This document shows, one piece after another, positions 35,667 to 46,228 of a DNA stretch of 64,000 bases (positions are counted from its first letter, which is position 1; each line of letters begins with the position of its first letter). The position numbers and the translations under genes are program-made. The notes under the pieces were generated by a model. It did no database searches and was not told where the DNA came from. It was given only the letters and a program-made list of their open reading frames with translations. Source of the DNA: Fidelibacterota bacterium (GTDB lineage Bacteria; Fidelibacterota; Marinisomatia; Marinisomatales; UBA1611); contig JADHUI010000011.1 in the NCBI GenBank assembly GCA_016784605.1, positions 1 through 64,000 on the forward strand, written 5' to 3'.

Positions 35667-37906
35667 TCTATCTCCATAATCATTGAAACAAGTAATGTTA
35701 GATCAGAAACATCTAATGTTCCATTCCCATCTAAATCTCCTACCGAAAGTTGATAAATTGTTGGATTATCATCCTCCATAATCAAATTTGCTAAAGATAA
35801 TAAATCATAAATATCGATAGACAGATCCGGAACAAGATTCCCAAGTGTTTCGGAACTAAATCCAGAAATACTAAAATTATCAAAATAAAATCCATCTTCT
35901 TCTACATAGTTATCACTGGTTAAAATAAACCGAAAACTTATAGGAGTATGCCCCCCCAATTGATCTAAATCGATGCGTTCTGTAACCCAGTTAACCTGTG
36001 AACCGTCATAACCTGATTCTCCTGCTGGTTGAGCACTTTGTCCATTTCCTAATACTGTATAATCCCCCGATAAACTCACCCAACCATCTTCAACAGTGTA
36101 AGCCTGAAATCGAACAAAATCCCAATTATCTTCTATTGTCCATTTTGCCTGGAAAGTAATAAATGGTCGAACAATATTTGCCAAATTGGGTGTTCCCGTA
36201 AATGTTATTATATTTTCAACACCAGCACTATAATTTCCTTCTGGACTATCTGTAGCGGAATAATTTCCTGTTGCTGATTCGGTAGATAATCCCCATGATT
36301 CTGATGTCCAATGATTCATCCCCGATTCAAATGAATCTAAAAATAGGACCATTGGACTCCCGATAATTTGCCGAATCGTATCTGTCCGAGAAAGACTGTT
36401 ATTATCATTCATAGTAACAATAATCCCGATTTCTGATCCATTGAGCGCTAATTCTGATGCAACTATCTGAGTAGACCAAGGTGAAGATGTTCTTGCTGGA
36501 AGTGACATAATTTCCGCACCATTATTCAAGACAACTGATTGGTCATTGAGCGGTTCGACAGATATTGTTACGGGTCCATTTGAATCTGATAATCCTCGAT
36601 TTTGAATTACAATTGAAATATCAATTGTATCTCCGGGAGCGGGTTGCTCATTTGAAACAAGTGCATCATAAACAATGAAATCAGACCCTGCAACTGAAGC
36701 AAATATTTTATTTGGATGAATTTGATCTTCACATAAAGGAATGACTCGATCCTCGGATGGCCAAAAATAATCTGAGTAGGATCCTACTTCGGGTGTGTAA
36801 GAAATCATTCCTTGATCACCGTAGGTCCAATCAACTGCATCACCATTAACTGTATAACCAATCAATTCATATCCTGTTCCCACGGGATATCCATTATACC
36901 GCGTCATTTCTGCCCCGATTTCACGTAAAGTAGTTAAGTCTGGTTCAGGAGGTAATGAAGCATCGCCAAATGAATGAATTAACACATTTGAATAGGTATG
37001 ATAGTGTAATACATCCTTAAATGGACGACTCGAAATAAAGTCACGAACTGCTTGTGTTTCTGGCTCCGAAAAAGCTTCTGTTCCGCGATAAACGGCACTA
37101 CAAGGATTGGGCGAAGAGCCGGAATTATCGGCTCCCCAATTAAATCCATAATTACGATTTAGGTCAACACCTTGTTCATAATTGTTATTGCAATTTGATG
37201 ATTCTTCTCTTCTATTTTTTCGATGCATCCCACCGCCATTGGGTTCTACTTCTTCATTGTAAACATACCCATCAGGATTTATAACAGGTAAAAACCACAT
37301 TTCACGCTCATTCACCAAAAAAGTTAATTCTGAGTCAGAGCCATAGCTTTCACATAATAATTGTATAAAGTAAAATAAATTCATCATTCCAACCGGCTCT
37401 CTGGCATGAGTTAACCCCGTGTATAATACTTCAGGTTCATCTTCATCTTCATTTGGATTATCTGAAATTTTAACCGCCCATATTTCTCGCCCTTCAATAG
37501 ATAAACCCAATATGTGTCTTTCAGATATGAGATTTGGATATAAATCATGTAATTCATCCATTCGAACGTTTAATTCATCCCATGAATAATTCCCCAATAA
37601 GGAACCAAGTGGAAATTCTCTTTCGGGGCTCGAAATAGATCGATGTTGAAAATACATTGATAAATCCCTTTGTAATACTTCAAATAAAAATCCCGCTTGG
37701 TCTAAATGCTCCATTTGACTATCCGTTACCGTTAAATCAATAAATACATTTTGTTTTATTAATACATGATCTGTTGGAATGCCCATTTTAGTATAGGCAT
37801 TTATTGCATCTTGAGATGCATCAAATACGCGCACTTGATGGTATGACTCTCCCCATACGCATTGTAAAAGCAGGAATGTTAAAAAGATAATTGTTTTTTT
37901 ATTCAT
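35663..37906 (-). CDS. M14 family zinc carboxypeptidase with C-terminal dockerin-like repeat
   Basis: 'GLTHAREPVGMMNLFYF', 'INPDGYVYNEE', 'GVDLNRNYGFNWG', 'TPEVGSYSDYFWP'; C-term 'VGDLDGNGTLDVSDLTLLVSMIM'. Confidence 0.88.
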   Translation of the reverse strand: MNKKTIIFLTFLLLQCVWGESYHQVRVFDASQDAINAYTKMGIPTDHVLIKQNVFIDLTVTDSQMEHLDQAGFLFEVLQRDLSMYFQHRSISSPEREFPLGSLLGNYSWDELNVRMDELHDLYPNLISERHILGLSIEGREIWAVKISDNPNEDEDEPEVLYTGLTHAREPVGMMNLFYFIQLLCESYGSDSELTFLVNEREMWFLPVINPDGYVYNEEVEPNGGGMHRKNRREESSNCNNNYEQGVDLNRNYGFNWGADNSGSSPNPCSAVYRGTEAFSEPETQAVRDFISSRPFKDVLHYHTYSNVLIHSFGDASLPPEPDLTTLREIGAEMTRYNGYPVGTGYELIGYTVNGDAVDWTYGDQGMISYTPEVGSYSDYFWPSEDRVIPLCEDQIHPNKIFASVAGSDFIVYDALVSNEQPAPGDTIDISIVIQNRGLSDSNGPVTISVEPLNDQSVVLNNGAEIMSLPARTSSPWSTQIVASELALNGSEIGIIVTMNDNNSLSRTDTIRQIIGSPMVLFLDSFESGMNHWTSESWGLSTESATGNYSATDSPEGNYSAGVENIITFTGTPNLANIVRPFITFQAKWTIEDNWDFVRFQAYTVEDGWVSLSGDYTVLGNGQSAQPAGESGYDGSQVNWVTERIDLDQLGGHTPISFRFILTSDNYVEEDGFYFDNFSISGFSSETLGNLVPDLSIDIYDLLSLANLIMEDDNPTIYQLSVGDLDGNGTLDVSDLTLLVSMIMEIE

Positions 37907-37988
37907 AGTATGATTTGTGTATTTCTTCTTTGTTAATATAAAAACGAATGTACAGGAAAAATCCCTTATAAAGAATAGTGCTATTTAA

Positions 37989-38022
37989 CAAAAAAGCCTT
38001 CGTAAGAGCGAAGGCTTTTTTG
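37989..38022 (-). terminator. Terminator downstream of citrate synthase
   Basis: aaaaaagccttcg-taagag-cgaaggctttttt. Confidence 0.85.
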
Positions 38023-38040
38023 TTTTATTGACTTTTTAAA

Positions 38041-39312
38041 TTAAGAATGGTCTTTTAACCAGTCAATGGTAACGGACTTCGGACGCGTAATAGGCATTCC
38101 AAGTGCGCGATTAACCACCATTTGTGAAACCATTCCCATAGCACGAGAAATACTGAACAACACTGTATAGAAACTGAATTCCTTCATGCCATAATGATAT
38201 AACAATGAACCAGAAGCTGCATCTACATTTGGCCAAGGGTTTTTTGCCTTCCCTTGTTCTTTAAGTACAGGAGGCACAATTTCAAATAGATTTTTAACAA
38301 TCTCAAAAACATCATCATCTTTTATATGTGCTTTTCCGAATTCCATGAATGCAGTATACCTTGGATCTGGGCAACGCAAAACAGCATGACCATAACCTGG
38401 AATGACTCGGCCTTCATGTAAACGATCCCAGCAAAATTCTTTCAGTTCATCAACAGATGGCGATCCACCAAAATGATCTTTAATATCAAGAACAAAATGC
38501 AAACATTCTTGATTTGCGAGCCCATGAAGTGGACCTGCTAATCCATTCAATCCTGCTGAAACAGCATAATAAGGATCAGATAAAGCTGATGCAACGGTCA
38601 ATGCGCTGAAAGCAGAAACGTTTCCACCTTCATGATCGCTATGGAGCATTAAATAAAGTTGCATGAGTTTTTTCAAATTTCCATCAGGATCTGGTAGCCC
38701 AAGCATATGAGCGAAATTCGCACCCCAGTCTAAAGATGGATCCGGTGCAATTCTGTCTCCTTTGTCAAATCGCATACGATAAATACCCGCGCCAATGTTT
38801 GGTAACTTGGCCACTAGGCGAATTCCATCATCGAGAATTGTTTCCCAATATTGTTTTTTCATTAACCCTTTATCATATTGTTGATGAAATAGTGATTCCT
38901 TCTCCATAACAAGTATTGCAGTATTAAACATAACCATGGGATGAGAATCTTTTGGCATCGCATCTAACACATCCCAAACATACTCTGGGACTTCTTCATG
39001 CTCTTTTAATTGATCTTGAATATCCTTAAGCTGTTCATCATTGGGTAAATCCCCTGTGAGCAAAAGATGAAAAACTTCTTCCGGAAGAATATCTGTTATT
39101 TCAAGTAAAGGAATACCTCGAATAATTAACCCCGTATCAGGTGAAACGGATGATGTATCACAAATCAACCCTTTGATACCGCGCATGCCTCCATAGATCT
39201 GAGCAAGAGTGACTTCCCCTATGACTTCATTTCCCTTATCTTCAATTAATTTTTTTGCATCATAACGCCAATCAGGTATTTTTTGGCTTAACGTATTTTT
39301 TAGCAATGACAT
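38041..39312 (-). CDS. gltA: Citrate synthase, mitochondrial-like type
   Basis: 'GGMRGIKGLICDTSSVSPDTGLIIRGIPL', 'HSDHEGGNVSAF', 'GPLHGLANQE', 'PGYGHAVLRCPDPR'. Confidence 0.93.
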   Translation of the reverse strand: MSLLKNTLSQKIPDWRYDAKKLIEDKGNEVIGEVTLAQIYGGMRGIKGLICDTSSVSPDTGLIIRGIPLLEITDILPEEVFHLLLTGDLPNDEQLKDIQDQLKEHEEVPEYVWDVLDAMPKDSHPMVMFNTAILVMEKESLFHQQYDKGLMKKQYWETILDDGIRLVAKLPNIGAGIYRMRFDKGDRIAPDPSLDWGANFAHMLGLPDPDGNLKKLMQLYLMLHSDHEGGNVSAFSALTVASALSDPYYAVSAGLNGLAGPLHGLANQECLHFVLDIKDHFGGSPSVDELKEFCWDRLHEGRVIPGYGHAVLRCPDPRYTAFMEFGKAHIKDDDVFEIVKNLFEIVPPVLKEQGKAKNPWPNVDAASGSLLYHYGMKEFSFYTVLFSISRAMGMVSQMVVNRALGMPITRPKSVTIDWLKDHS

Positions 39313-39608
39313 AACTTTTCCCCTTTTTATTTATTGATTTAATGGATGCTCGTATGAGCTATTCGGAAGGATCCAATTCGGACTTGTATCATATAGTATA
39401 AACATTAAAAAATTGTCCAATTCTACACTTTGAAATTTAACTTAGTTGCTTATAAAAGACCAACTTATCTGAAAATAATTCCAGCATTTATTATAAAAGA
39501 ACTATTATTTTTTCAATCGACATGAAATATTTTAATTTATCTTTTTTTATTTCATAATATTTGCCCATCTATTAATAACAAAAGTGACAGGGAATCACAC
39601 ATAATAAA

Positions 39609-40802
39609 ATGAGCGACAAAAGTAAAAGTATATTAATTACGGTCAGCGGTGATGATCAGCCAGGTATAACTTCAAACTTGATGAAAATTATTCAGCAAGG
39701 TGGATACCATATATGCGATATTGGACAATCTGTTACCCATGGCCTTTTGTCATTAAGTATTTTGCTCGATTCAGACTCCACTGACGAAAAAGATTTTCCC
39801 GTTTTAAAAGAACTCCTTTTTGCGTCAAAAACCATGGGGCTAAATCTGGATTTTAAAATGATTGAAGGAGATGATGAAACATTTAAAGTCCCCTATGATA
39901 ATTTTATTTTAAGTTGTGTTTCTATTCAAAATATTCCAGCTTCATTCTTATATGACCTGTCAACAGCCCTCGCTAATCAAAATATTAATATTCATAGAAT
40001 TGAAAATATTGGGAAACCAAATAGCTTTAACTCACTTGAAATTTTTACACGAACAGCCAAAGATATTGATTGGATCAATATCAAGAATAATTTAATGAAA
40101 ATAAGTTCAAAACATTCAATCGATATAGCCTTCTTAAGAGACAATGTTTATAGACGCAATAAAAGGCTTATTGTTTTTGATATGGATTCCACGCTCATTC
40201 AAAATGAAGTGATTGATGAAATGGCCATTGTAGCGGGTTTTGGAGACCAAGTAAAGAAAATTACAGATGAAGCTATGAATGGGAATTTAAACTATAGTGA
40301 ATCCTTAATTAAAAGAGTGAGTTACTTAAAGGGTTTATCTCGAGATGATTTAGAATTAATTTTCCAAAAATTAGAGTTAACGCCAGGAGCGAAAGATTTT
40401 ATTACATCTGTTAAAAAGCTCGGATATAAAGTGGCTATTATTTCGGGTGGATTTAGCTTTTTTGCCAACAAATTAAAATCTCAACTTCATTTGGATTATG
40501 CTTTTGCTAATGAGTTGGAATTCGTAAAGGATAAACTGACCGGAAAAGTAACAGGAACAATCATTGATGCAGACCAGAAAGAAATCCTTTTAAAAATGAT
40601 ATCCCAACAAGAAAACATATCACTGGAGCAAGTTGTTGCCATAGGAGATGGAGCAAACGATTTACCTATGTTATCTTGCGCAGGCTTAGGAATTGCTTTT
40701 CACGCTAAAGATATTGTAAAAGATAAAGCCCAACACAATATGAGTCATGGTCCGATGACTTCTATTTTATATTTTCTCGGGATTCCGGGTATTATTGATT
40801 AG
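39609..40802 (+). CDS. serB: Phosphoserine phosphatase SerB with N-terminal ACT domains
   Basis: 'ITVSGDDQPGITSNLM', 'VFDMDSTLIQNEVIDEMA', 'AIISGGFSFF', 'AIGDGANDLPML'. Confidence 0.93.
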   Translation: MSDKSKSILITVSGDDQPGITSNLMKIIQQGGYHICDIGQSVTHGLLSLSILLDSDSTDEKDFPVLKELLFASKTMGLNLDFKMIEGDDETFKVPYDNFILSCVSIQNIPASFLYDLSTALANQNINIHRIENIGKPNSFNSLEIFTRTAKDIDWINIKNNLMKISSKHSIDIAFLRDNVYRRNKRLIVFDMDSTLIQNEVIDEMAIVAGFGDQVKKITDEAMNGNLNYSESLIKRVSYLKGLSRDDLELIFQKLELTPGAKDFITSVKKLGYKVAIISGGFSFFANKLKSQLHLDYAFANELEFVKDKLTGKVTGTIIDADQKEILLKMISQQENISLEQVVAIGDGANDLPMLSCAGLGIAFHAKDIVKDKAQHNMSHGPMTSILYFLGIPGIID

Positions 40803-40832
40803 GCTTTCTGCGCTCTCAAAAAACACGAAACT

Positions 40833-42683
40833 TTAGTCGTTTTCATTGAATTGTATATCGTGAAGTTTTTTATATAACCCATTCTGAACTATCAATTCTT
40901 GGTGAGAGCCTATTTCTTTAATCTCCCCCTTATCGAGTACAATAATTTTATCCGCATTTACAACAGTTGATAATCGATGAGCAATCACCAATACAGTACG
41001 ATCTTTCATCAACGTCTCTAACGCTTCCTGTACCCATTTTTCAGATTCTGTGTCTAATGCAGACGTAGCTTCATCTAATATTAAAATGGGTGGATTTGCT
41101 AAAAGGGCACGGGCTATAGCAATTCGCTGTCTTTGACCGCCTGAAAGTTTTGCCCCTTTTTCACCAATATTGGTGCTCAACTGATCTGGGAGAGATTCAA
41201 TAAATTCCCAAGCATTGGCTGCTTTTGCTGCTGACTTAATATTATCATCATTTTTAACATCCATTCCATAAGCAATATTATTTCGTATCGTATCATTGAA
41301 TAAGATTGTTTCTTGCGAAACAATGCCCATAAGGCTTCTTATGGATTTTATTTCTAGAGTTTGTACTGGTTTACCATCGATTAATATAGATCCGGAATTA
41401 ATATCGTAAAACCGAGGAATTATATCTGCTATGGTAGATTTTCCTGCGCCACTTGGCCCCACCAAAGCGACAATTTCGCCACGATTTATATCAAATGTAA
41501 TATTAGTGAGTACTTGCTCTGATTCATCATTGTACTGGAAATATACATGATCAAGTTGTATGGATTGATTGAAATTGTTAATAGGTTCAGCATTTTTAGA
41601 TTCAACAATTTCCGGTTCAATATCCATCATATCAAAAACCCGTTCTGCAGACGCGAGCCCGGTCTGAATTTGGATATTTACACTTGTTAGAGATTTAATC
41701 GGCGCCAATATGGAAAAAAGAAGTAAAATAAATCGGATAAAATCTTCTGATGTAATCATTTGATATTGAATCACATCCATACCACCAATCCATAATAGAA
41801 TAACACCAATCGATACACCGATAATTTCAGTAATGGATGGGGAAAAATGCATCAATCGAGCTCGGCGATACAATAATTTAAAAAAGTGTTCACCTTCATT
41901 TTCAAATCGTTGAGATTCTTTCTCTTCCATTGAAAATGATTTTACAACACGAACGGATGATAATGTTTCATTTAATATATTCATAATCCCAGCAATTTGT
42001 TCGGCAGTTCGGCGGGATTTTCTTCGAATACTACGACCTATAATTACAATGGTTATTCCTGCTAAAGGTAGAACTAATATAGAAATTAAAGTCAATTTCC
42101 AACTTATGATCGCCATTAGGGCAATGAATGTTACAATGTTAAACGGCTCCACCAATATTTTTTGAAAACTTGTGGAAAAAGCAACCTGCATATTATGGAC
42201 ATCATTAATAATAATAGATGAGATTTCACCCGTTTTTCTTTGATGAAAGAATCCAAGAGACATGGATTGTATATGAGCATATAATTTATTTCTTAGTTCT
42301 GAAATGAGCCGTAATTGAACAAAAGATAACAATACCTTTTTAAGATAAAGAAAAACATGCTTTCCAAAAAAGACACCTAAAAGCGTTAAACATAAAACTT
42401 TGAGCGATTCGGCCGGAGTATCTCTCAAGATAAGAACATTTGTCCAATATTTTAATTTTTCATTAAATGTCAATGAATCAAGTTGGCTACTCCATTCAGA
42501 TTGTTGCGATGCTAATTCATAAAAATCAGAAAGAATACTATTAATGAGGGATGCCGTTAGCCAAACGGATAAACTATTCATTAAGACAAATAGGATTGAT
42601 GCTATAGCAGAAAAAATTAATGCAACCCAATAATGAGATACAAATCCCATGAGGCGACTAAATGTAGATTTATTTTTATTCAT
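40833..42683 (-). CDS. MsbA-like ABC transporter, fused permease/ATPase
   Basis: Walker A 'VGPSGAGKST', signature 'LSGGQRQRIAIARALL', 'ILILDEATSALD'. Confidence 0.93.
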   Translation of the reverse strand: MNKNKSTFSRLMGFVSHYWVALIFSAIASILFVLMNSLSVWLTASLINSILSDFYELASQQSEWSSQLDSLTFNEKLKYWTNVLILRDTPAESLKVLCLTLLGVFFGKHVFLYLKKVLLSFVQLRLISELRNKLYAHIQSMSLGFFHQRKTGEISSIIINDVHNMQVAFSTSFQKILVEPFNIVTFIALMAIISWKLTLISILVLPLAGITIVIIGRSIRRKSRRTAEQIAGIMNILNETLSSVRVVKSFSMEEKESQRFENEGEHFFKLLYRRARLMHFSPSITEIIGVSIGVILLWIGGMDVIQYQMITSEDFIRFILLLFSILAPIKSLTSVNIQIQTGLASAERVFDMMDIEPEIVESKNAEPINNFNQSIQLDHVYFQYNDESEQVLTNITFDINRGEIVALVGPSGAGKSTIADIIPRFYDINSGSILIDGKPVQTLEIKSIRSLMGIVSQETILFNDTIRNNIAYGMDVKNDDNIKSAAKAANAWEFIESLPDQLSTNIGEKGAKLSGGQRQRIAIARALLANPPILILDEATSALDTESEKWVQEALETLMKDRTVLVIAHRLSTVVNADKIIVLDKGEIKEIGSHQELIVQNGLYKKLHDIQFNEND

Positions 42684-43107
42684 TCTTATTTTTTAAAACC
42701 ATTTTCATATGTGGAATATTTGCTTCATAAAATCGTTCACCTTCTTCCACAAAGCCAAACGGTTTATAAAAGTTGATTACACTTTCTTGTGCATATAAAT
42801 AAACAGTCTTTGAAAGATCTAAATTATTCATAATGAAACGAACTAAGGAAGCACCAATTTGTTTTCCACGATAATCCTTTAATACTGCAAATCGCTCCAA
42901 TTTCCATCCTTCATCTGTCTCTCGCCAACGAGCCGTTCCTGCCGGCTGTCTTTGCCATGATGCTAAAACATGGGTTGATGTTGCATCAAATTCATCCATT
43001 TCTACATCCATAGGAACATTTTGTTCATCCACAAATACATTAGTACGAATCTCCATTGCCGTCCTCATTTCAGAATCTGTTTTTATGACTTCTACGTTTA
43101 TACTCAC
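42676..43107 (-). CDS. GNAT-family N-acetyltransferase
   Basis: 'IRTNVFVDEQNVPMDVEMDEFD…LERFAVLKDYRGKQIGASLVRFIM'. Confidence 0.88.
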   Translation of the reverse strand: MSINVEVIKTDSEMRTAMEIRTNVFVDEQNVPMDVEMDEFDATSTHVLASWQRQPAGTARWRETDEGWKLERFAVLKDYRGKQIGASLVRFIMNNLDLSKTVYLYAQESVINFYKPFGFVEEGERFYEANIPHMKMVLKNKNE

Positions 43108-43169
43108 CCTTTAATTTCGATAATAATCCTACAACCTCCAACGGAACTTCAAGTTTCATAAATTATAGC

Positions 43170-44279
43170 ATGATTAAAGCTGGACTCTATATCCATATCC
43201 CATTTTGTGCCACAAAATGTATGTATTGCGACTTTTATTCCATTGCGGATCGAAATGAGTCAATTCCAAGATTTATAAAAGCATTGGTTAAAGAAATAGA
43301 ACAAAGTTCGATTGACTCTTCCAATTGGATTTTTGATACAATATTTATCGGGGGAGGAACACCAAGTTTACTAGAACCAAACCATATTGAATCTATTCTC
43401 AATGCTCTCGAAACTCAATTTGATTTATCTCAAATAAAAGAATTCACCATTGAAGCCAACCCAGGAGAAGCACCTTACAATCGTTTAAACAATTTCCATG
43501 AACTTGGGATAAATAGATTATCCATGGGTGTTCAAACATTTCAACCTGAATTATTACAATTTTTAACGCGCAAACATTCTACTCAAGATGTATTTGATAC
43601 ATTTGAACATGCCCGCAAAGCTGGATTCCAAAATATTAATTGTGACTTAATTTATTCAATCCCTGGACAAACGTGGGATATGTGGGATAAAGATATGTCC
43701 ACATTAATTCAATTAAATCCGGATCATATTTCGGCTTACACATTAACCGTAGAAAAAGGAACCGATTTATTCCACTCGGTAAATAATAAATCCATCATTA
43801 TGCCAAATAATGATATAACGGGTGACTGGTTTTTAAAGACGCATGACTATTTGGCATCCAATGGATATTCTGGGTATGAAATTTCCAATTTTTCTAAACC
43901 TGGATTGGAATGCAACCACAATTTGCATTATTGGAATATTGAACCCTATCTCGGATTTGGCCCATCGGCGCATAGCTTTGATGGAAAAAATCGATGGTCT
44001 AATATGCGTCACTTGGATGGATATTTAGGTAAAATTGAATTATCTGATTCTCCTGTCTCATTTCAGGAAGAGTTGACTCCCAATCAAATTCAAAATGAAA
44101 AAATCGGTTTTGGACTTCGAATGACTCAAGGGATTCATCATGAATTAGTCAAAAAGAATTTATTAAGGAAGTCTCAAGACAAATGGCCCGATTGCATTCA
44201 AGTTCAGAATAATCGAATTCGCCTGACACATGAAGGTATGGTTTTCGCTGATGCGATTGGTGTAGATTTAATGGGATAA
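43170..44279 (+). CDS. hemW: Radical SAM family heme chaperone HemW
   Basis: 'YIHIPFCATKCMYCDFYS', 'FIGGGTPSLL', 'SMGVQTFQPELLQFLTRKHS', 'GFGPSAHSF'. Confidence 0.92.
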   Translation: MIKAGLYIHIPFCATKCMYCDFYSIADRNESIPRFIKALVKEIEQSSIDSSNWIFDTIFIGGGTPSLLEPNHIESILNALETQFDLSQIKEFTIEANPGEAPYNRLNNFHELGINRLSMGVQTFQPELLQFLTRKHSTQDVFDTFEHARKAGFQNINCDLIYSIPGQTWDMWDKDMSTLIQLNPDHISAYTLTVEKGTDLFHSVNNKSIIMPNNDITGDWFLKTHDYLASNGYSGYEISNFSKPGLECNHNLHYWNIEPYLGFGPSAHSFDGKNRWSNMRHLDGYLGKIELSDSPVSFQEELTPNQIQNEKIGFGLRMTQGIHHELVKKNLLRKSQDKWPDCIQVQNNRIRLTHEGMVFADAIGVDLMG

Positions 44280-44459
44280 TATTTATAATGGATATCAATC
44301 AGTAAGCGTTACTTTATTGCTGTAGACTTTTCAAGACTTGCTGTTCAAATACGTTTGATAGTTTTGTTCCATAATTGGAAATACTTATTGAATGCTGTTG
44401 CATCCCATAAGTACATTTCGGGAAAATTAACCGTTGTATAAAAAGTGAAGGAGAATTCA

Positions 44460-44852
44460 ATGATACAAAAATACTTTGTCCCCATTCTTCTTACTGCATT
44501 CATTAACATAAGTTGCAATACGCCATCTGAAATAAACAACATCAATATTCTAGAAATAAAAGACGCTTTCTCACACGTTGAAGATTTAAACGAAAAAATC
44601 TTAAGTGGCCAATCTGCCGAAGAGCCACAATTAATAGTAATTGGAATTGATGAAAGAAATGGTCTAACTATAATTCAAAAAAAATCGAGTAAATGTTTCG
44701 GATGTATTATGTTTGATGAATGGTATGATATTTATTATGACGATTTAACAGAAGAAGAATGTGATGGAGAGTTTGAAGTTTCAATGATGGATTATTGCGG
44801 TTATGTGGGTACGCCCACATTCCGTGGATGTTCGCCTGACACAACACAATAA
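44460..44852 (+). CDS. Hypothetical lipoprotein
   Basis: AAGGAGA RBS; lipobox 'AFINISC'; Cys-containing C-terminal region. Confidence 0.6.
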   Translation: MIQKYFVPILLTAFINISCNTPSEINNINILEIKDAFSHVEDLNEKILSGQSAEEPQLIVIGIDERNGLTIIQKKSSKCFGCIMFDEWYDIYYDDLTEEECDGEFEVSMMDYCGYVGTPTFRGCSPDTTQ

Positions 44853-44870
44853 TTAAAATTTATTCAACGT

Positions 44871-45371
44871 ATGACTTTATTTAATTATCATTTTATAAAA
44901 TATTCATTTCCACTCATTTTTTCTCTTTTCTTCCTAAATGGATGCGCTTCAACTTATGCTCCTGCTACTGAAGGATCGACCGGTTATAGTGAATACAAAA
45001 TGAATGAAAATACATTTCGGGTTACATTTCAAGGTAATAGGCGACAAAGTAAAGATGATGTACGAACGCGTCTTATTTATCGTTGTTCAGAAGTAACGGC
45101 CCAAAATGGGTTTAGCCACTTCATTCTATTAAAAGATGATAGTTATAAACATATTGGTAAACGCGACTTTGGAAATTCAGATTTATCTTTTGAAACGACT
45201 ACAACCATGTCAGGCGGCATCAATAATCGTGTAAAAAGTAATTTTGGCGCGCAGGATTCGGATGCTTATTTTGTAGGCGTTTTTACTATAAAAGTATTAA
45301 AAAATCCAGTAACAATGTCTATAGATGCTTCATCATTTATAAATAATAATTCCCATATAATAAAAAAATAG
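44871..45371 (+). CDS. CC0125/CC1285-like lipoprotein
   Basis: 'NGCASTYAPATEGSTGYSEYKMNENTFRVTFQGN…YRCSEVTAQNGFSHFILL'. Confidence 0.7.
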   Translation: MTLFNYHFIKYSFPLIFSLFFLNGCASTYAPATEGSTGYSEYKMNENTFRVTFQGNRRQSKDDVRTRLIYRCSEVTAQNGFSHFILLKDDSYKHIGKRDFGNSDLSFETTTTMSGGINNRVKSNFGAQDSDAYFVGVFTIKVLKNPVTMSIDASSFINNNSHIIKK

Positions 45372-45427
45372 GTGCTGGTCTCATCTGACAATACACCTAT
45401 AATTAAAGTTTTGGATTTAAATAAGTA

Positions 45428-46228
45428 TTAATAGGTGAAATGTTTAATGGTTTCCCCTTCTTCACCAATTCGGGCCATTGCTTCAATCCCTAAATCAATA
45501 TGAAGATCCACAAATTTCCGTGTGATTTCCATATCCGATTCTTCTGTTTTTACTCCTTCAGGAGTCATAGGTGTATCAGACACAAGTAATAATGCTCCAC
45601 GATCAATTCCATTGGCAAAGCCCGTAATAAAAATGGTTGCTGTTTCCATATCAATGCCAATCGCTCTTACTTTGCCTAAATAATCTTTGAATTCTTCATC
45701 ATGTTCCCAGACGCGTCGATTTGTTGTATAAATAACACCTGTCCGATATTCCATTTCTCGTTCCACTAATAAAGATGAAACATGTTTATGCAATTTAAAA
45801 GACGGCATAGCAGGAACTTCTTTTGGGAAATAATCATTACTGGTTCCTTCGCCGCGGATTGCCGCAATGGGAAGAATAAAATGCCCCAACTCTGTAGAAT
45901 GTTTTAATCCGCCACATTTCCCAAGGAATAATACACCTTTTGGATGGATGCTTGATAGTAAATCCATAATGGTTGCCGCATTGGAACTCCCAATCCCAAA
46001 ATTAACAATGCTTAATCCTTCATGATTGGTTGCAGATGTCATGGGACCACCACGACCTAATACTTCAACATTGAATTTTTCTGCAAATTTTTCTACATAA
46101 TTTTGGAAATTGGTTAAAAGAATCCATTCTCCAAAAGCATCAGGGTCTGTTCCAGTATAGCGCTTAAGCCACCCTCGTGTAATATTTTGTTTATCTATCA
46201 TAGGTTTAAATTTAATGAAATTGGACAA
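45428..46228 (-). CDS. amn: AMP nucleosidase (start may be 46201)
   Basis: 'NFGIGSSNAATIMDLLSSIHPKGVLFLGKCGGLK', 'AIRGEGTSNDYFPKEVPA', 'AIGIDMETATIF'. Confidence 0.85.
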   Translation of the reverse strand: MSNFIKFKPMIDKQNITRGWLKRYTGTDPDAFGEWILLTNFQNYVEKFAEKFNVEVLGRGGPMTSATNHEGLSIVNFGIGSSNAATIMDLLSSIHPKGVLFLGKCGGLKHSTELGHFILPIAAIRGEGTSNDYFPKEVPAMPSFKLHKHVSSLLVEREMEYRTGVIYTTNRRVWEHDEEFKDYLGKVRAIGIDMETATIFITGFANGIDRGALLLVSDTPMTPEGVKTEESDMEITRKFVDLHIDLGIEAMARIGEEGETIKHFTY

